64,000 bases of DNA from Pseudomonas sp. dw_358 (GTDB taxonomy: Bacteria; Pseudomonadota; Gammaproteobacteria; Pseudomonadales; Pseudomonadaceae), in NCBI RefSeq assembly GCF_018449655.1, contig NZ_JAAVUX010000001.1, positions 310,001-374,000 of the forward strand. Direction: 5' to 3'. The first letter of the stretch is position 1, and every line of letters begins with the position of its first letter. The notes under the pieces were generated by a model. The model saw nothing but the letters and a program-made list of their open reading frames with translations. It was not told the origin of the DNA and did not search any database. This document shows positions 44,861 through 54,242 of the stretch, piece after piece. The position numbers and the translations under genes are program-made.

Positions 44861-46439
44861 CCTGTTCGCACCCGGCGCGGTGCAGACCCGGAGAATGTTG
44901 CGGCTCTATCACCTGTACCGCCTGACCATCGGCATTGCCCTGGTGTTGCTGATTTCCAGCGAGATGGACAGCAAACTGCTGGAAGTGGCTAACGGCCAGC
45001 TGTTCCGCGTGGGCAGTTGGACTTACCTGATCCTCAACATCCTGGTGGTGGTACTGGCCAGCGTGCGCAGCCCCGCCCAGGTGTTCAGCCTCGCCCTGGC
45101 TGACGTGCTGCTGCTGGCCGGGCTGTTCTACGCCGGCGGCGGCACGCCCAGCGGCATCGGCAACCTGATGGTGGCCTCGGTGGCCATGAGTAACGTGCTG
45201 CTGCGCGGTCGCATCGGCCTGCTGATCGCCGCGGTGGCGACCATAGCCATCGTTTACCTGAGCTTCTACCTTAATTACATCCGCCTCGCCCACACCGCCG
45301 ACTATGTCCAGGCCGGCACCCTGGGTGTGTTGTGTTTTGCCGTGTCATTCATGGTCCAGGCGCTGTGCCGGTTGCTGATCACCAGCGAAACCCTTGCCGA
45401 GCAGCGCGCCCACGACGTGACCAATCTGGAAGAACTCAACGGCGTGATCCTGCAGCGCATGCGCACCGGCATCATGGTGTTGGACGGCGAGCAGAATGTG
45501 CAGCTGGTCAACCAGGGCGCCGCCAAACTGCTGGGCAACGATGCCCTGACTGGAGAGCCGATCAACGCTCATGCCCCGGAACTCATCGAACGCCTGCAGC
45601 AATGGCAGACCAACCCGACCCTGCGCCTCAAGAGTCTCAAGTTCAAGCCCACCGGGCCGGCCGTGCAGGTCAGTTTCATCGGCCTGCGCGTACGTGAGCA
45701 GACCCAGACGTTGATCTTCCTTGAAGACCTCTCGCAGATCGCCCAACAGGCGCAACAGCTCAAACTCGCCGCCCTCGGCCGCCTGACCGCCGGCATTGCC
45801 CATGAAATCCGCAACCCGCTGGGCGCCATCAGCCACGCTGGCCAGCTACTGCATGAGTCCGACGAGTTGAGCGAGCCGGACCATCGCCTGACCCAGATCA
45901 TCCAGGACCAGTGCAAACGCATGAACCTGATCATCGAGAACGTCCTGCAGCTCTCACGCCGACGCCAGGCCGAACCGGAAATGCTCGACCTCGCCCACTG
46001 GCTGGAGCGCTTCGTCGGCGATTTCCGCGTCAGCGCCCAAGGTCGGCAACACTTGCACATGTATGTGACCGACGGGCCACTTGAAACCCGCATGGACCCC
46101 CATCACTTGACCCAAGTGCTGGACAATCTGGTGCAAAATGGCCTGCGCTATAGCGGCCAGCAGAATGGCCAGGCACAGGTCTGGCTGAACCTGTTCGTCG
46201 AGCAGAGCAACGGCTTGCCGATCCTTGAAGTGCTGGACGACGGCCCGGGCTTCCCGAAGGATCAACTACAACATATCTTCGAGCCTTTCTTCACCACCGA
46301 AGTCAAGGGCACAGGTTTGGGCCTGTATATTTCCCGCGAGCTGTGCGAAAGCAACCAGGCCCACCTGGATTACCGCCCCCGTGAAAACGGCGGCAGTTGC
46401 ATGCGCATTACCTTCGCCCACCCGCGCAGACTGAGCTGA
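44850..46439 (+). CDS. pilS: Pilus two-component sensor histidine kinase PilS
   Basis: A 529-residue membrane kinase. Six hydrophobic helices (~20-185; LTIGIALVLLISSE, YLILNILVVVLAS, GLLIAAVATIAIVYLSFYL among them) are followed by a PAS-like domain (~200-300), a HisKA domain with His318 (GIAHEIRNPLGAISH) and an HATPase domain with DNLVQNGLRYS, DDGPGFP and GTGLGLYIS. In P. aeruginosa PilS senses PilA level in the membrane and controls PilR. The GTG at 44850 gives the family length (P. aeruginosa ~530); an ATG at 44895 has a ribosome site too close. The exact start is uncertain. Confidence 0.92.
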   Translation: MVADLFAPGAVQTRRMLRLYHLYRLTIGIALVLLISSEMDSKLLEVANGQLFRVGSWTYLILNILVVVLASVRSPAQVFSLALADVLLLAGLFYAGGGTPSGIGNLMVASVAMSNVLLRGRIGLLIAAVATIAIVYLSFYLNYIRLAHTADYVQAGTLGVLCFAVSFMVQALCRLLITSETLAEQRAHDVTNLEELNGVILQRMRTGIMVLDGEQNVQLVNQGAAKLLGNDALTGEPINAHAPELIERLQQWQTNPTLRLKSLKFKPTGPAVQVSFIGLRVREQTQTLIFLEDLSQIAQQAQQLKLAALGRLTAGIAHEIRNPLGAISHAGQLLHESDELSEPDHRLTQIIQDQCKRMNLIIENVLQLSRRRQAEPEMLDLAHWLERFVGDFRVSAQGRQHLHMYVTDGPLETRMDPHHLTQVLDNLVQNGLRYSGQQNGQAQVWLNLFVEQSNGLPILEVLDDGPGFPKDQLQHIFEPFFTTEVKGTGLGLYISRELCESNQAHLDYRPRENGGSCMRITFAHPRRLS

Positions 46440-46441
46440 TC

Positions 46442-47788
46442 ATGAGCCAACGGCAAAAAATCCTTATCGTCGACGACGAACCGGACATCCGCGAATTGCT
46501 GGAAATCACCCTCGGCCGCATGAAGCTGGACACCCGCAGTGCCCGCAACTGCAAAGAGGCCCGCGACTGGCTGGCCCGCGAGCCCTTCGACCTGTGCCTG
46601 ACCGACATGCGCTTGCCCGACGGCACCGGTATGGAACTGGTGCAGCACATTCAATTGCGCCATCCCAATGTGCCCGTGGCCATGATCACTGCCTACGGCA
46701 GCCTCGACACTGCGGTCACCGCCCTCAAGGCCGGCGCCTTTGACTTTCTCACCAAGCCGGTGGACCTAGGCCGCCTTCGCGAGCTGGTGACCAGCGCACT
46801 GCGCCTGCAAGCGGCGCCCACCGCCGGTGGCGAACCCCTGATCGACGAGCGCCTGCTGGGCGACTCGCCGCCCATGCTGGCCCTGCGCAAGCAGATCCTG
46901 CGCCTGGCCCGCAGCCAGGCACCGGTCTATATCAGCGGCGAATCCGGCAGTGGCAAGGAGCTGGTGGCTCGGCTTATCCATGAGCAAGGCCCGCGCAGCG
47001 CCCTGCCCTTTGTGCCGGTCAACTGCGGCGCCATCCCGTCGGAGCTGATGGAAAGCGAGTTCTTCGGCCACCGCAAAGGCAGCTTCACCGGTGCCACTGA
47101 AGACAAGCCGGGGCTGTTTCAGGCGGCCAACGGCGGCACGCTGTTCCTCGATGAAGTGGCGGACTTGCCGCTGCCCATGCAGGTCAAGCTGCTGCGGGTG
47201 ATCCAGGAGAAAGCCGTACGCGCCGTGGGCGGTCAGGCTGAAGTGGTGGTGGACGTGCGCATCCTCTGCGCCACCCACAAGGACCTCGCCGCCGAAGTCG
47301 CCGCTGGACGTTTTCGCCAGGACCTGTACTACCGCCTGAACGTGATCGAACTGCGCGTACCGTCCCTGCGTGAACGCCGCGAAGACGTCGAGTTGCTGGC
47401 AGGCCGGGTCTTGCAGCGCCTCGCTCAGGGCAGCGGCCTGCCGCCGGCCACCCTCAGCGCCGAAGCCTTGAGCACCCTCAAGGGCTACCGCTTTCCGGGC
47501 AACGTACGCGAACTGGAGAACATGCTCGAACGGGCGTACACCCTCTGCGAAGACGACTGCATCGAGGCCACCGACCTGCGCTTGAGCGATTCAGCCACCA
47601 GCAGCGAGGCCGGCGAACCGGACTTTGCCCAGATCGATAATCTTGAGGATTATCTGGAGAGCATCGAGCGCAAGCTGATCCTGCAGGCACTGGAAGAGAC
47701 CCGCTGGAACCGGACGGCAGCGGCCCAGCGGTTGAGCTTGTCCTTCCGGTCGATGCGCTATCGGCTAAAAAAGCTGGGCCTGGATTGA
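46442..47788 (+). CDS. pilR: Sigma-54 response regulator PilR
   Basis: A 448-residue NtrC-type activator. The receiver domain has Asp11/Asp12 and phospho-acceptor Asp55 (LCLTDMRLPD). The AAA+ domain has Walker A GESGSGKE, the sigma-54 contact loop GSFTGA (in place of GAFTGA) and Walker B GGTLFLDEVADL. A C-terminal Fis-type HTH follows (WNRTAAAQRLSLSFRSMRYRLKKL). It activates pilA transcription with RpoN, and here the targets are the sigma-54 promoters at 24279 and 24937. It starts 2 nt after the pilS stop. Confidence 0.96.
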   Translation: MSQRQKILIVDDEPDIRELLEITLGRMKLDTRSARNCKEARDWLAREPFDLCLTDMRLPDGTGMELVQHIQLRHPNVPVAMITAYGSLDTAVTALKAGAFDFLTKPVDLGRLRELVTSALRLQAAPTAGGEPLIDERLLGDSPPMLALRKQILRLARSQAPVYISGESGSGKELVARLIHEQGPRSALPFVPVNCGAIPSELMESEFFGHRKGSFTGATEDKPGLFQAANGGTLFLDEVADLPLPMQVKLLRVIQEKAVRAVGGQAEVVVDVRILCATHKDLAAEVAAGRFRQDLYYRLNVIELRVPSLRERREDVELLAGRVLQRLAQGSGLPPATLSAEALSTLKGYRFPGNVRELENMLERAYTLCEDDCIEATDLRLSDSATSSEAGEPDFAQIDNLEDYLESIERKLILQALEETRWNRTAAAQRLSLSFRSMRYRLKKLGLD

Positions 47789-47820
47789 CCTTGACCTGAA
47801 TGACCGAGCGGGAATGGCGA

Positions 47821-48936
47821 TCAGCTTTCCCGCCGGCCCAACCGCACATCCGGCGCATAGGGCGCCGGATCAATGATCGGCTCATTGCCCAATACCAGAT
47901 CGGCAAACAGCTGACACGAAGCCGGTGCCAGCACCAACCCATTGCGGTAATGCCCGCAGTTGAGCCACAACCCTTCGAACGCCGATACCGGCCCGATATA
48001 GGGAATCCCCTCCGGCGACCCCGGCCGCAAACCCGCCCAATGCCGCACCGGGGTGGCCCGCGCCAGCGCCGGTAACAATTCGGCCGCCGATATCTTCAGG
48101 CTTTCCAGCGCACTGAGGGTCGGCGTCTTGTCGAACCCTTCATGCTCCAGCGTGCTGCCCACCAGAATATGCCCGTCGCGCCGCGGGATCGCATAACGGC
48201 CCTTGGCCAGCACCATGCATGGCAGGAAATCCGCTGCGCATTTGTACAGGATCATCTGTCCCTTGACCGGCTCCACTGGCAGGCCGATGCCCAAGCTTTC
48301 CAGTAGCTCACCACTCCAAGCCCCAGCCGCCAGCACGACGCTATCACCCAGAACCTCCCCGGCAGCCGTGCGAACACCTTGGATGCGGCTACCGTCACGG
48401 ACAAAGCCCAGCACCTCGCTGTGCTCTTCGATGCTGACGTTGGGCAGCGCGAACAAGGCCGCCTTGAGCGACTTGACCAGTCGCGGGTTGCGCACGTTGG
48501 CCACGTCGGCCATGTGGATCGCCCGGCGATAACCGGGGCCCAGCGCCGGGACGGCATCGTAGGCGGCCGAGATGTCGACAGCACTCAACGGACGGCGCTC
48601 ACGACGAGCCCAGGCCAGCGCCTCGGCCTCATCATCCAGATCCAGCCAGTACAGGCCGGTGGTGTGCACTTCGGGATCGAGCCCGGTGCGCTGGAACAGA
48701 CGCTCGCCCAGCTGTGGATAAAAGTCCTGGGACCAGTGGGCCAGGGCGGTCACGGCCGGGCTGTAGCGCCAGGGGTAGAGAGGCGAAACAATGCCGCCAC
48801 CGGCCCAGGAGGACTCCTGACCGACGGCGTTGCGGTCGAGCAGGGTCACCCGGGCGACGTGAGGGGCCAGATTCAGTGCGGTCAGCAGGCCGATGACGCC
48901 GCCGCCGACGATTATTATATGGGCTTGGGTGGACAT
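47821..48936 (-). CDS. thiO: Glycine oxidase ThiO (FAD-dependent)
   Basis: A 371-residue FAD oxidase of the DAO family. It opens with the dinucleotide site IIIVGGGVIGLLTALNLA and continues with SSWAGGGIVSPLYPW, VVLAAGAWSGELL and the C-terminal HYRNGLVLAPASCQLFADLVLG. ThiO oxidises glycine to iminoglycine for the thiazole half of thiamine; related D-amino acid oxidases cannot be excluded. It lies between pilR (convergent) and pilE (upstream, same strand, 27 bp), so it could be the last gene of the minor pilin transcript. In P. aeruginosa the equivalent gene lies between pilR and fimT. Confidence 0.88.
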   Translation of the reverse strand: MSTQAHIIIVGGGVIGLLTALNLAPHVARVTLLDRNAVGQESSWAGGGIVSPLYPWRYSPAVTALAHWSQDFYPQLGERLFQRTGLDPEVHTTGLYWLDLDDEAEALAWARRERRPLSAVDISAAYDAVPALGPGYRRAIHMADVANVRNPRLVKSLKAALFALPNVSIEEHSEVLGFVRDGSRIQGVRTAAGEVLGDSVVLAAGAWSGELLESLGIGLPVEPVKGQMILYKCAADFLPCMVLAKGRYAIPRRDGHILVGSTLEHEGFDKTPTLSALESLKISAAELLPALARATPVRHWAGLRPGSPEGIPYIGPVSAFEGLWLNCGHYRNGLVLAPASCQLFADLVLGNEPIIDPAPYAPDVRLGRRES

Positions 48937-48963
48937 GGGGATCCCGGTAGAAAAAAGCGAGGG

Positions 48964-49359
48964 TTAGCGCCCCCAGCACGTGGCGACTGCGGTCGACCCG
49001 GTGTTGCTGCGCGCCCCGGTGTTGGTCAGGACGAAGTTGCCGCAGGTATCGTTGGCCATGATGCCACTGGCCACCGGTGTTGCGGTCAGGGTAAAGGTCG
49101 TGGCGGTACGCACGGCAATCACGGTGTAGGTGGCATTGCCTACCGGGTCAGCCGTGGTCAGGGTGGCATAACTGCCCGATTGCGAATATTGCCGTTCAAG
49201 GGCCTGGGCGCCTTGGGTCAACAACGCGACGATTTCGGCCCGTCGGGTGGTCTTTACGTGGTTGATGTAGTTGGGGTAGGCGATGGCTGCCACGATGGCG
49301 ATGATCGCCACCACTATCATCAGTTCGATCAGGGTGAAGCCTTGGTTTCTAGTGCGCAT
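48964..49359 (-). CDS. pilE: Minor pilin PilE
   Basis: A 131-residue prepilin with leader MRTRNQG and mature [24 protein letters not shown], the AYPNY end being typical of PilE. Glu5 is present. Cysteines in the C-terminal part (DTCGNF and ATCWGR) probably form a disulfide. PilE joins the tip complex and links minor pilins to the major pilin. It starts 12 bp after the pilY1 stop; no pilY2 lies between, unlike in P. aeruginosa. Confidence 0.94.
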   Translation of the reverse strand: MRTRNQGFTLIELMIVVAIIAIVAAIAYPNYINHVKTTRRAEIVALLTQGAQALERQYSQSGSYATLTTADPVGNATYTVIAVRTATTFTLTATPVASGIMANDTCGNFVLTNTGARSNTGSTAVATCWGR

Positions 49360-49371
49360 GTCTGTTCTCGG

Positions 49372-52300
49372 TCACTGGATTTGCCGCCACATGATGCGAC
49401 CGCCGCCGGTAGGCAGGTTTATGGTTGGGTTGTCCGGTGGACCACCGTCCGAAGTCTGTACCGTCGCTACCGCTAACGTCGATGAAATAGTAACAACTGC
49501 CGTCAAGGTCGGAATCCCGGAAGTGTAGATCTTGCCGCTTGATGCGACGTCGGCACTGGTCACCTTTTTGTCGCCATTGGTATCCAGCACAGCGGTCGTC
49601 AGTTCACCACCTGACAAAGCATCCAGAACTACTAACCGCCCGAACCCTTGGCTGGCACATGGATCGGTGGTGTCCACACCGGCGGTGGTGAAAAGAATCC
49701 GACCATAGAGATAGACGGCCTGATAGATAACTCGTTCGCCCACCAGTGTGTTGTTGTAGGTCAATGGCAAGTACCAGCCGTACTGACTGGTGTAATCGAC
49801 TGTATTGGACGTAGTGGTCATGTAGGTACTGCCACTGGAGGTAAACGTCCCCGTGATGGCTTGTGCCGCGAGATTGCTGACGGTGTAGTTTCCGGCGCCC
49901 CCGTCCTTGTCCCACACGGCATAAAAGGCTTGGGTAGCGGTGGTGGTCTTGTCGACCGTCTCGTTGAACTTGCCAGTACCGAAATAGACCATGAGTCCGC
50001 TGGTGTTGTTATTGACCAGCAAAGGTTGTGCCGTGATGGGCTGGGAAGTCCCGCCCGGCGCCGTGAACAAAGGCTTGCCAGAGAACGCCACCCCCCAGGA
50101 ACTGATCGAGGTGCTACTCAGGTCGAACTTCCACATGCGCCCTTTCAAGTCGCCCCCATAGGCCGCCTGAACGGTGCTGGTGGCGTCGACCTTGAGTTTC
50201 ACCGAGGACAAGCCATTGCCACCGGTGGTTTCGCTGGCGTCGGCGACCAGTTCGGTGATCACCGCTCCGGTGGCGACATCGACAACATACAGCGCAGCAT
50301 GTCCTGTGTAGCTACCGTAGCCGTTGGCGATGAACGCCGCCCAGCGGCCGTCTGGCAGCCGTGCGATTTCCGGCTTGGCGTAGGCATAGCCAAGGTCATT
50401 GAGCGCGTTGCTGGTGGTGGACGTGGCCGGTGCGCTGATCTCCCACAATGCCTTGCGCACATTGCTGTTGGCGGCATCGAACAGCTGAATGGCCGAGAAG
50501 GTCTTGCCGCCCGCGCCGGTGCCGTCGAATGCAACGGTTTTCCAGCCGCCATTGATCTGGACGTCGGCGACCGTGATCTGGCCATCGTTCAGGAATGTGT
50601 GCGAGGTCCCGTTGACATAACTGGTGCTGGACACGGTGTACAGCGTCGGTAGAGCGCTGGACGGCAGATAAGCGTAGAGCCGCGCCCCCGTGGCGGGGTT
50701 GATGACGTTGGTAAATCCGTCATTCGCATTGACCACCAGCACCGGGCTCATGTTCGTCGACTTGGTAGTCAGGTAGGTCGTGTAAGTCGTATCGGTAGTG
50801 GTGTTGGAAGCGGTCTGGGCGGTCGGTGCTACATAGCTCAAAGGCGAGTTGATGATGTCCCCCAACAGCACCGCACGAGTGCGCAGGCCAGTCTTGTTAG
50901 TGCCTTTGCTCCAGTTGATCAGGTCATTGCCGGTCAACCCTGTGGGTAGGTTGGCATTCAGGTAGCCCTGTTGGGTGGTAGTGAAACTCGCGTAAGCCAG
51001 GCTGATCACGGAAGTGCCGTTCCATGACTCGAACGTGGGCAAGGAAGATGCCGGAACGATGGTGGTGTCGGTAGTCCAGTTCAGCGTAGTGCCAACGGAG
51101 CCATCAGTGTTATACGGATACGCTCGGATGATTCCCCTCCAGTCGGTGGGATCGTACAACGTCTGGTAATACACAGTGCTGCTGGTCAGCGTGCTCGAAC
51201 TGGAACTGCCCGCGCCGCCGGAACCGGACTTGGAGTTGATGCTACTCAGAGCGTTATTCAGTGCCGCTGCCAACGTCGACGCATCGCTGGCTTGATAGTA
51301 GGTGCCATGGCCATAACCGGCCGCATCGGACAGCATCTGCTGAGTCGTGGTGAAGCCTACGGTGTAGGTGAGCATGTTCTGCTGGGGAAAATCGGTGGCG
51401 TCCCAACTTTTGCCCGCTAGGTCAGTCCCGCTCGAGCGCATGTCGATGTCGTAGGCAAACTTGGCGATGTCATCCAGGTACAGCGTGTCACCCTCGCCGT
51501 CACCATTCAGGTTGTCGCCATCGTTGTTGATACCGTCCCAGTTCGGCAATGTCCGGGTTTCCGGTGACGCCAAGGCAGGGTCGCCCGTGCTGCTGTCCGC
51601 GGAAGACGTAGGAAAGGTCCGGTCATAGGTGGGCAAGCCGTCAGTGATCACCACGCCATAGTTCTTCTGACAGCGGTATTGGATTGGGCTGGTGTAGCGC
51701 ACGCCACTGATGGTGGGGTTGTAATTGGAGAAGGGATACAGGCCACGCATGTACCGCGTGACCTCATAGTAAGTCTCGGCCAGCGGCGTGTTGGATGTGG
51801 CGCCCAACCCGGCGATAGATGTCAGCAGGTTGTTGTAGTTGGTGGTGGCCTGCGCGCCTGTGGTGGTAGAGGTGGCCTGCAGGTCACTGACCACCCGCGT
51901 GATGTTGCCCCCCGGCCCCGAGTCGCCGGTACGCGGAGCGTTGTAGGAGGCCAGACCGATGCGCAGTGAGGTGTTGGCCTTGACGATGGCCGTGGCGGCG
52001 TTGCGCGCCACGTTGATCCGGTAATCGTTGGGGATACTGCCGTCGGTGTAGTCCTTTGTGGTCCCCGTCATTTTGGCAATCAGGTAGGACATGTACTTCG
52101 CCGAGAGCCGCGTATTGCCGCCGCCCACCGGATCAGGAATGTTCAGGCAATACACACTGTTGGAACCGGCCACCTTGAAAGCCGAATAGTTGCTGTTTGA
52201 ACACTCGCCCGAGGACAAGTTGCCCTGAAACAGATTCTCGTTGTCCATATCAAGAGCCGTGTTGTAGCTACAGGAGTACACCCCTCGATTGAAACCGCAG

Positions 52301-52545
52301 GAACTCGGCACATAGACCTGAGGGAAGGTGGCCGTCTGATCAAAATCGGTCGCGCGAATCAGGCTGTTCATGCTCCCGGAGTTATCCACCAGCAGCATCA
52401 GGTTGGGGGTCACGGCTGCCGCACTAAGCAGAGGCGACGCGGCCGGCGTGAAGGCCCACAGCGACCCGCTCAGGCACAGGGCGATCAACCCGAGCAGGCA
52501 GGCTCGGCCCTTGTTGATGAGCGCTCGGGCGTCAGCACTTGGCAT
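49372..52545 (-). CDS. pilY1: Pilus tip adhesin/assembly protein PilY1
   Basis: A 1057-residue secreted protein. A signal-like N-terminus (LLGLIALCLSGSLWA, cleavage near residue 32) is followed by a von Willebrand A domain with MIDAS DNSGSMNS (~54-61). A Ser/Thr-rich linker (SGSGGAGSSSSSTL) leads to a C-terminal beta-propeller typical of PilY1. A calcium-binding loop DTNGDKKVTSAD is at 988-999, the site known to control pilus extension and retraction in P. aeruginosa. The start at 52545 has GGAG 7 bp upstream and overlaps pilX by 14 bp. Confidence 0.95.
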   Translation of the reverse strand: MPSADARALINKGRACLLGLIALCLSGSLWAFTPAASPLLSAAAVTPNLMLLVDNSGSMNSLIRATDFDQTATFPQVYVPSSCGFNRGVYSCSYNTALDMDNENLFQGNLSSGECSNSNYSAFKVAGSNSVYCLNIPDPVGGGNTRLSAKYMSYLIAKMTGTTKDYTDGSIPNDYRINVARNAATAIVKANTSLRIGLASYNAPRTGDSGPGGNITRVVSDLQATSTTTGAQATTNYNNLLTSIAGLGATSNTPLAETYYEVTRYMRGLYPFSNYNPTISGVRYTSPIQYRCQKNYGVVITDGLPTYDRTFPTSSADSSTGDPALASPETRTLPNWDGINNDGDNLNGDGEGDTLYLDDIAKFAYDIDMRSSGTDLAGKSWDATDFPQQNMLTYTVGFTTTQQMLSDAAGYGHGTYYQASDASTLAAALNNALSSINSKSGSGGAGSSSSSTLTSSTVYYQTLYDPTDWRGIIRAYPYNTDGSVGTTLNWTTDTTIVPASSLPTFESWNGTSVISLAYASFTTTQQGYLNANLPTGLTGNDLINWSKGTNKTGLRTRAVLLGDIINSPLSYVAPTAQTASNTTTDTTYTTYLTTKSTNMSPVLVVNANDGFTNVINPATGARLYAYLPSSALPTLYTVSSTSYVNGTSHTFLNDGQITVADVQINGGWKTVAFDGTGAGGKTFSAIQLFDAANSNVRKALWEISAPATSTTSNALNDLGYAYAKPEIARLPDGRWAAFIANGYGSYTGHAALYVVDVATGAVITELVADASETTGGNGLSSVKLKVDATSTVQAAYGGDLKGRMWKFDLSSTSISSWGVAFSGKPLFTAPGGTSQPITAQPLLVNNNTSGLMVYFGTGKFNETVDKTTTATQAFYAVWDKDGGAGNYTVSNLAAQAITGTFTSSGSTYMTTTSNTVDYTSQYGWYLPLTYNNTLVGERVIYQAVYLYGRILFTTAGVDTTDPCASQGFGRLVVLDALSGGELTTAVLDTNGDKKVTSADVASSGKIYTSGIPTLTAVVTISSTLAVATVQTSDGGPPDNPTINLPTGGGRIMWRQIQ

Positions 52546-53038
52546 AGATACTCTCCACAACTGAACGGCTGGCGCCGTAGACACCCACACCTGTAATGCG
52601 ATACAGGGTGGGCAGCGTCGACCCGCAGCTTGTCGGCGTATTCACAGCCGTCGCCTGCGCCGGGCCAAGATTTTGCACCCCATAAAAGCCGTAGGGTGTC
52701 GCGACCCAGATGACTCCGTTGGTCCCCCCCCCCACCGCTAGAGCGGCCGAAGTCGAATCGGGCGGTGGCAAGCAATTTGCAGCCGGCGTGCATTTGGCCA
52801 ACACATAGGCGGTGGCCGCCACGGCATTCTCCCCGACTCGCAGCGACGCCTCCGCAGCCTGAAAACTCTCATTCTTGATGCTCACACTGCCGGCCATTTT
52901 CTCCTGCATGGTGGCGTTCTGCATTGATGACACGCCTATAAGCGTGACGAGCAGCAGGAAAATCAGGGCGACAATCAGCACCACGCCCTTTTGGCGGTGG
53001 CTGAAGCATGGGGGTTGACGCCGACGCAAAGCGGCCAT
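52532..53038 (-). CDS. pilX: Minor pilin PilX
   Basis: A 168-residue prepilin-like protein. The cleavage site is in HRQKG-VVLIVALIFLLLVTLIGVSSM, in which Glu5 is replaced by Val; PilX and GspK proteins, which sit at the filament tip, are the usual exceptions lacking Glu5. A MQEKMAGSVSIKNESFQAAEASLR helix follows (in parts), typical of PilX. Cysteines occur at KCTPAANCLPP and at the C-terminal end (YAKC). It primes assembly and docks PilY1. It begins 2 nt after pilW and overlaps pilY1. Confidence 0.92.
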   Translation of the reverse strand: MAALRRRQPPCFSHRQKGVVLIVALIFLLLVTLIGVSSMQNATMQEKMAGSVSIKNESFQAAEASLRVGENAVAATAYVLAKCTPAANCLPPPDSTSAALAVGGGTNGVIWVATPYGFYGVQNLGPAQATAVNTPTSCGSTLPTLYRITGVGVYGASRSVVESIYAKC

Positions 53039-53040
53039 GG

Positions 53041-53769
53041 CTAGTTAGTCCTGTTGCGCAGCGAGGCCACGACAGTGAACGTTTGGGGGGCCACTTTACC
53101 GGCCGGATCACTCAACGTCAGCTTCAGCCTGATGGAGCGGATCAACGCCGGATTGAGCGCTGTGGCGCTGTAACTTCCCACAATTTTATCGGTTGCCGTC
53201 GCGGCCAGGCCAAACAGGATGTCGAACCCGGTAACATTGTTGATCAACACGCTGGTGGTGTTGCCCACGGTGGTCAGTATCTGATTGTTTAGGTAGGTGT
53301 AGATAACCTGCCTGACTGGAATTGCCATCTGCCCCGCACCGGCGGCTTGCGTACCAACATACACCTTGGTCGAAGTAACGCAGTCGGTCACGATCGTCCA
53401 CGTCGGGGTCCCCCCATTGCTGCCGACATCCGCCGTGGTGAGCGTCAGCACGTTGCCAGCGGTGCTGCTGGTGACATAAGTGATGGGTGTAACCTGCGCC
53501 ACCAAAAAAGGAGCGGCAGCGCCGATAGCGTCGGTAGCCTGTGGCGTCAGACAGCCGAACATGCCCACCATACGAATCTCCTGCATCATCTTGCTGAGTG
53601 CAAAGCGTCCGTCTTCCTGGATCGCAGCGGCAGCATTCTGCGACACGTAGGTACTCCTGGCAGCCAGAAACACTTGCATGATGCCCAGGGTCACGACCAT
53701 GCCCAGTGACATGGCGACAATGAGTTCGATAAGACTGAAGCCTGTCTCGAGGCGTTTTCTTGAGCTCAT
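53041..53769 (-). CDS. pilW: Minor pilin PilW
   Basis: A 242-residue prepilin. The leader MSSRKRLETG is followed by FSLIELIVAMSLGMVVTLGIMQVFLA, with Glu5 present. The family segment SQNAAAAIQEDGRFALSKMMQEIRMVGMFGC (in parts) is clear. It is one of the large tip pilins that forms the PilVWX-PilY1 complex. Its ATG overlaps the pilV stop (ATGA). Length agrees with family (P. aeruginosa PilW ~274). Confidence 0.93.
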   Translation of the reverse strand: MSSRKRLETGFSLIELIVAMSLGMVVTLGIMQVFLAARSTYVSQNAAAAIQEDGRFALSKMMQEIRMVGMFGCLTPQATDAIGAAAPFLVAQVTPITYVTSSTAGNVLTLTTADVGSNGGTPTWTIVTDCVTSTKVYVGTQAAGAGQMAIPVRQVIYTYLNNQILTTVGNTTSVLINNVTGFDILFGLAATATDKIVGSYSATALNPALIRSIRLKLTLSDPAGKVAPQTFTVVASLRNRTN

Positions 53770-54242
53770 TTGATACCCGTGTCGATAGCGACCCGGCTGG
53801 TCAGGGCGAACGACTGCATGGCGCTGGTACAGTCATTGGTACCCATGGCACGCTGATCACACCATTGGACTGTCACGGTCACGACGCGACCGGTCACCAC
53901 GATGCTGCTCCCCTGCCCGTTAACCGGGCCGGCAAAACTCTGGATATTGCTGGCGAAATCATTCCAGTCCTGGTCACGCGGAGATCCGTACAGGGTCGTA
54001 CCCGTGGTCGTGGTGATCGAGGTCAGGTTGGCCAACGCGTAGCTGAGATCCGGGTTGGCACGGATACGGTCCATCATGTCGTAGGCAATGAAGCTGGCCT
54101 GACTGCGCATTGTGGAGCTGTCGGTATATTTCAGGGCAGTAAGCTGTATGGCGGCAGCCCCCAGCAAACCAACCGCCAGGATCAAGACGGAAATCATCAC
54201 CTCGATCAGCGAAAAGCCGCCTTGATGCCCACGCCGCCCCAT
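53766..54242 (-). CDS. pilV: Minor pilin PilV
   Basis: A 158-residue prepilin with leader MGRRGHQGG and mature FSLIEVMISVLILAVGLLGAAAIQL. This matches the PilV family (FSLIEVLV.L.ILA.GLLG). It contains YDMMDRIRANPDL, a conserved PilV phrase. Part of the pilus tip. The start at 54242 overlaps the fimU stop (TGATG). A longer reading to 54500 would run into fimU and is rejected. Confidence 0.93.
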   Translation of the reverse strand: MGRRGHQGGFSLIEVMISVLILAVGLLGAAAIQLTALKYTDSSTMRSQASFIAYDMMDRIRANPDLSYALANLTSITTTTGTTLYGSPRDQDWNDFASNIQSFAGPVNGQGSSIVVTGRVVTVTVQWCDQRAMGTNDCTSAMQSFALTSRVAIDTGIK

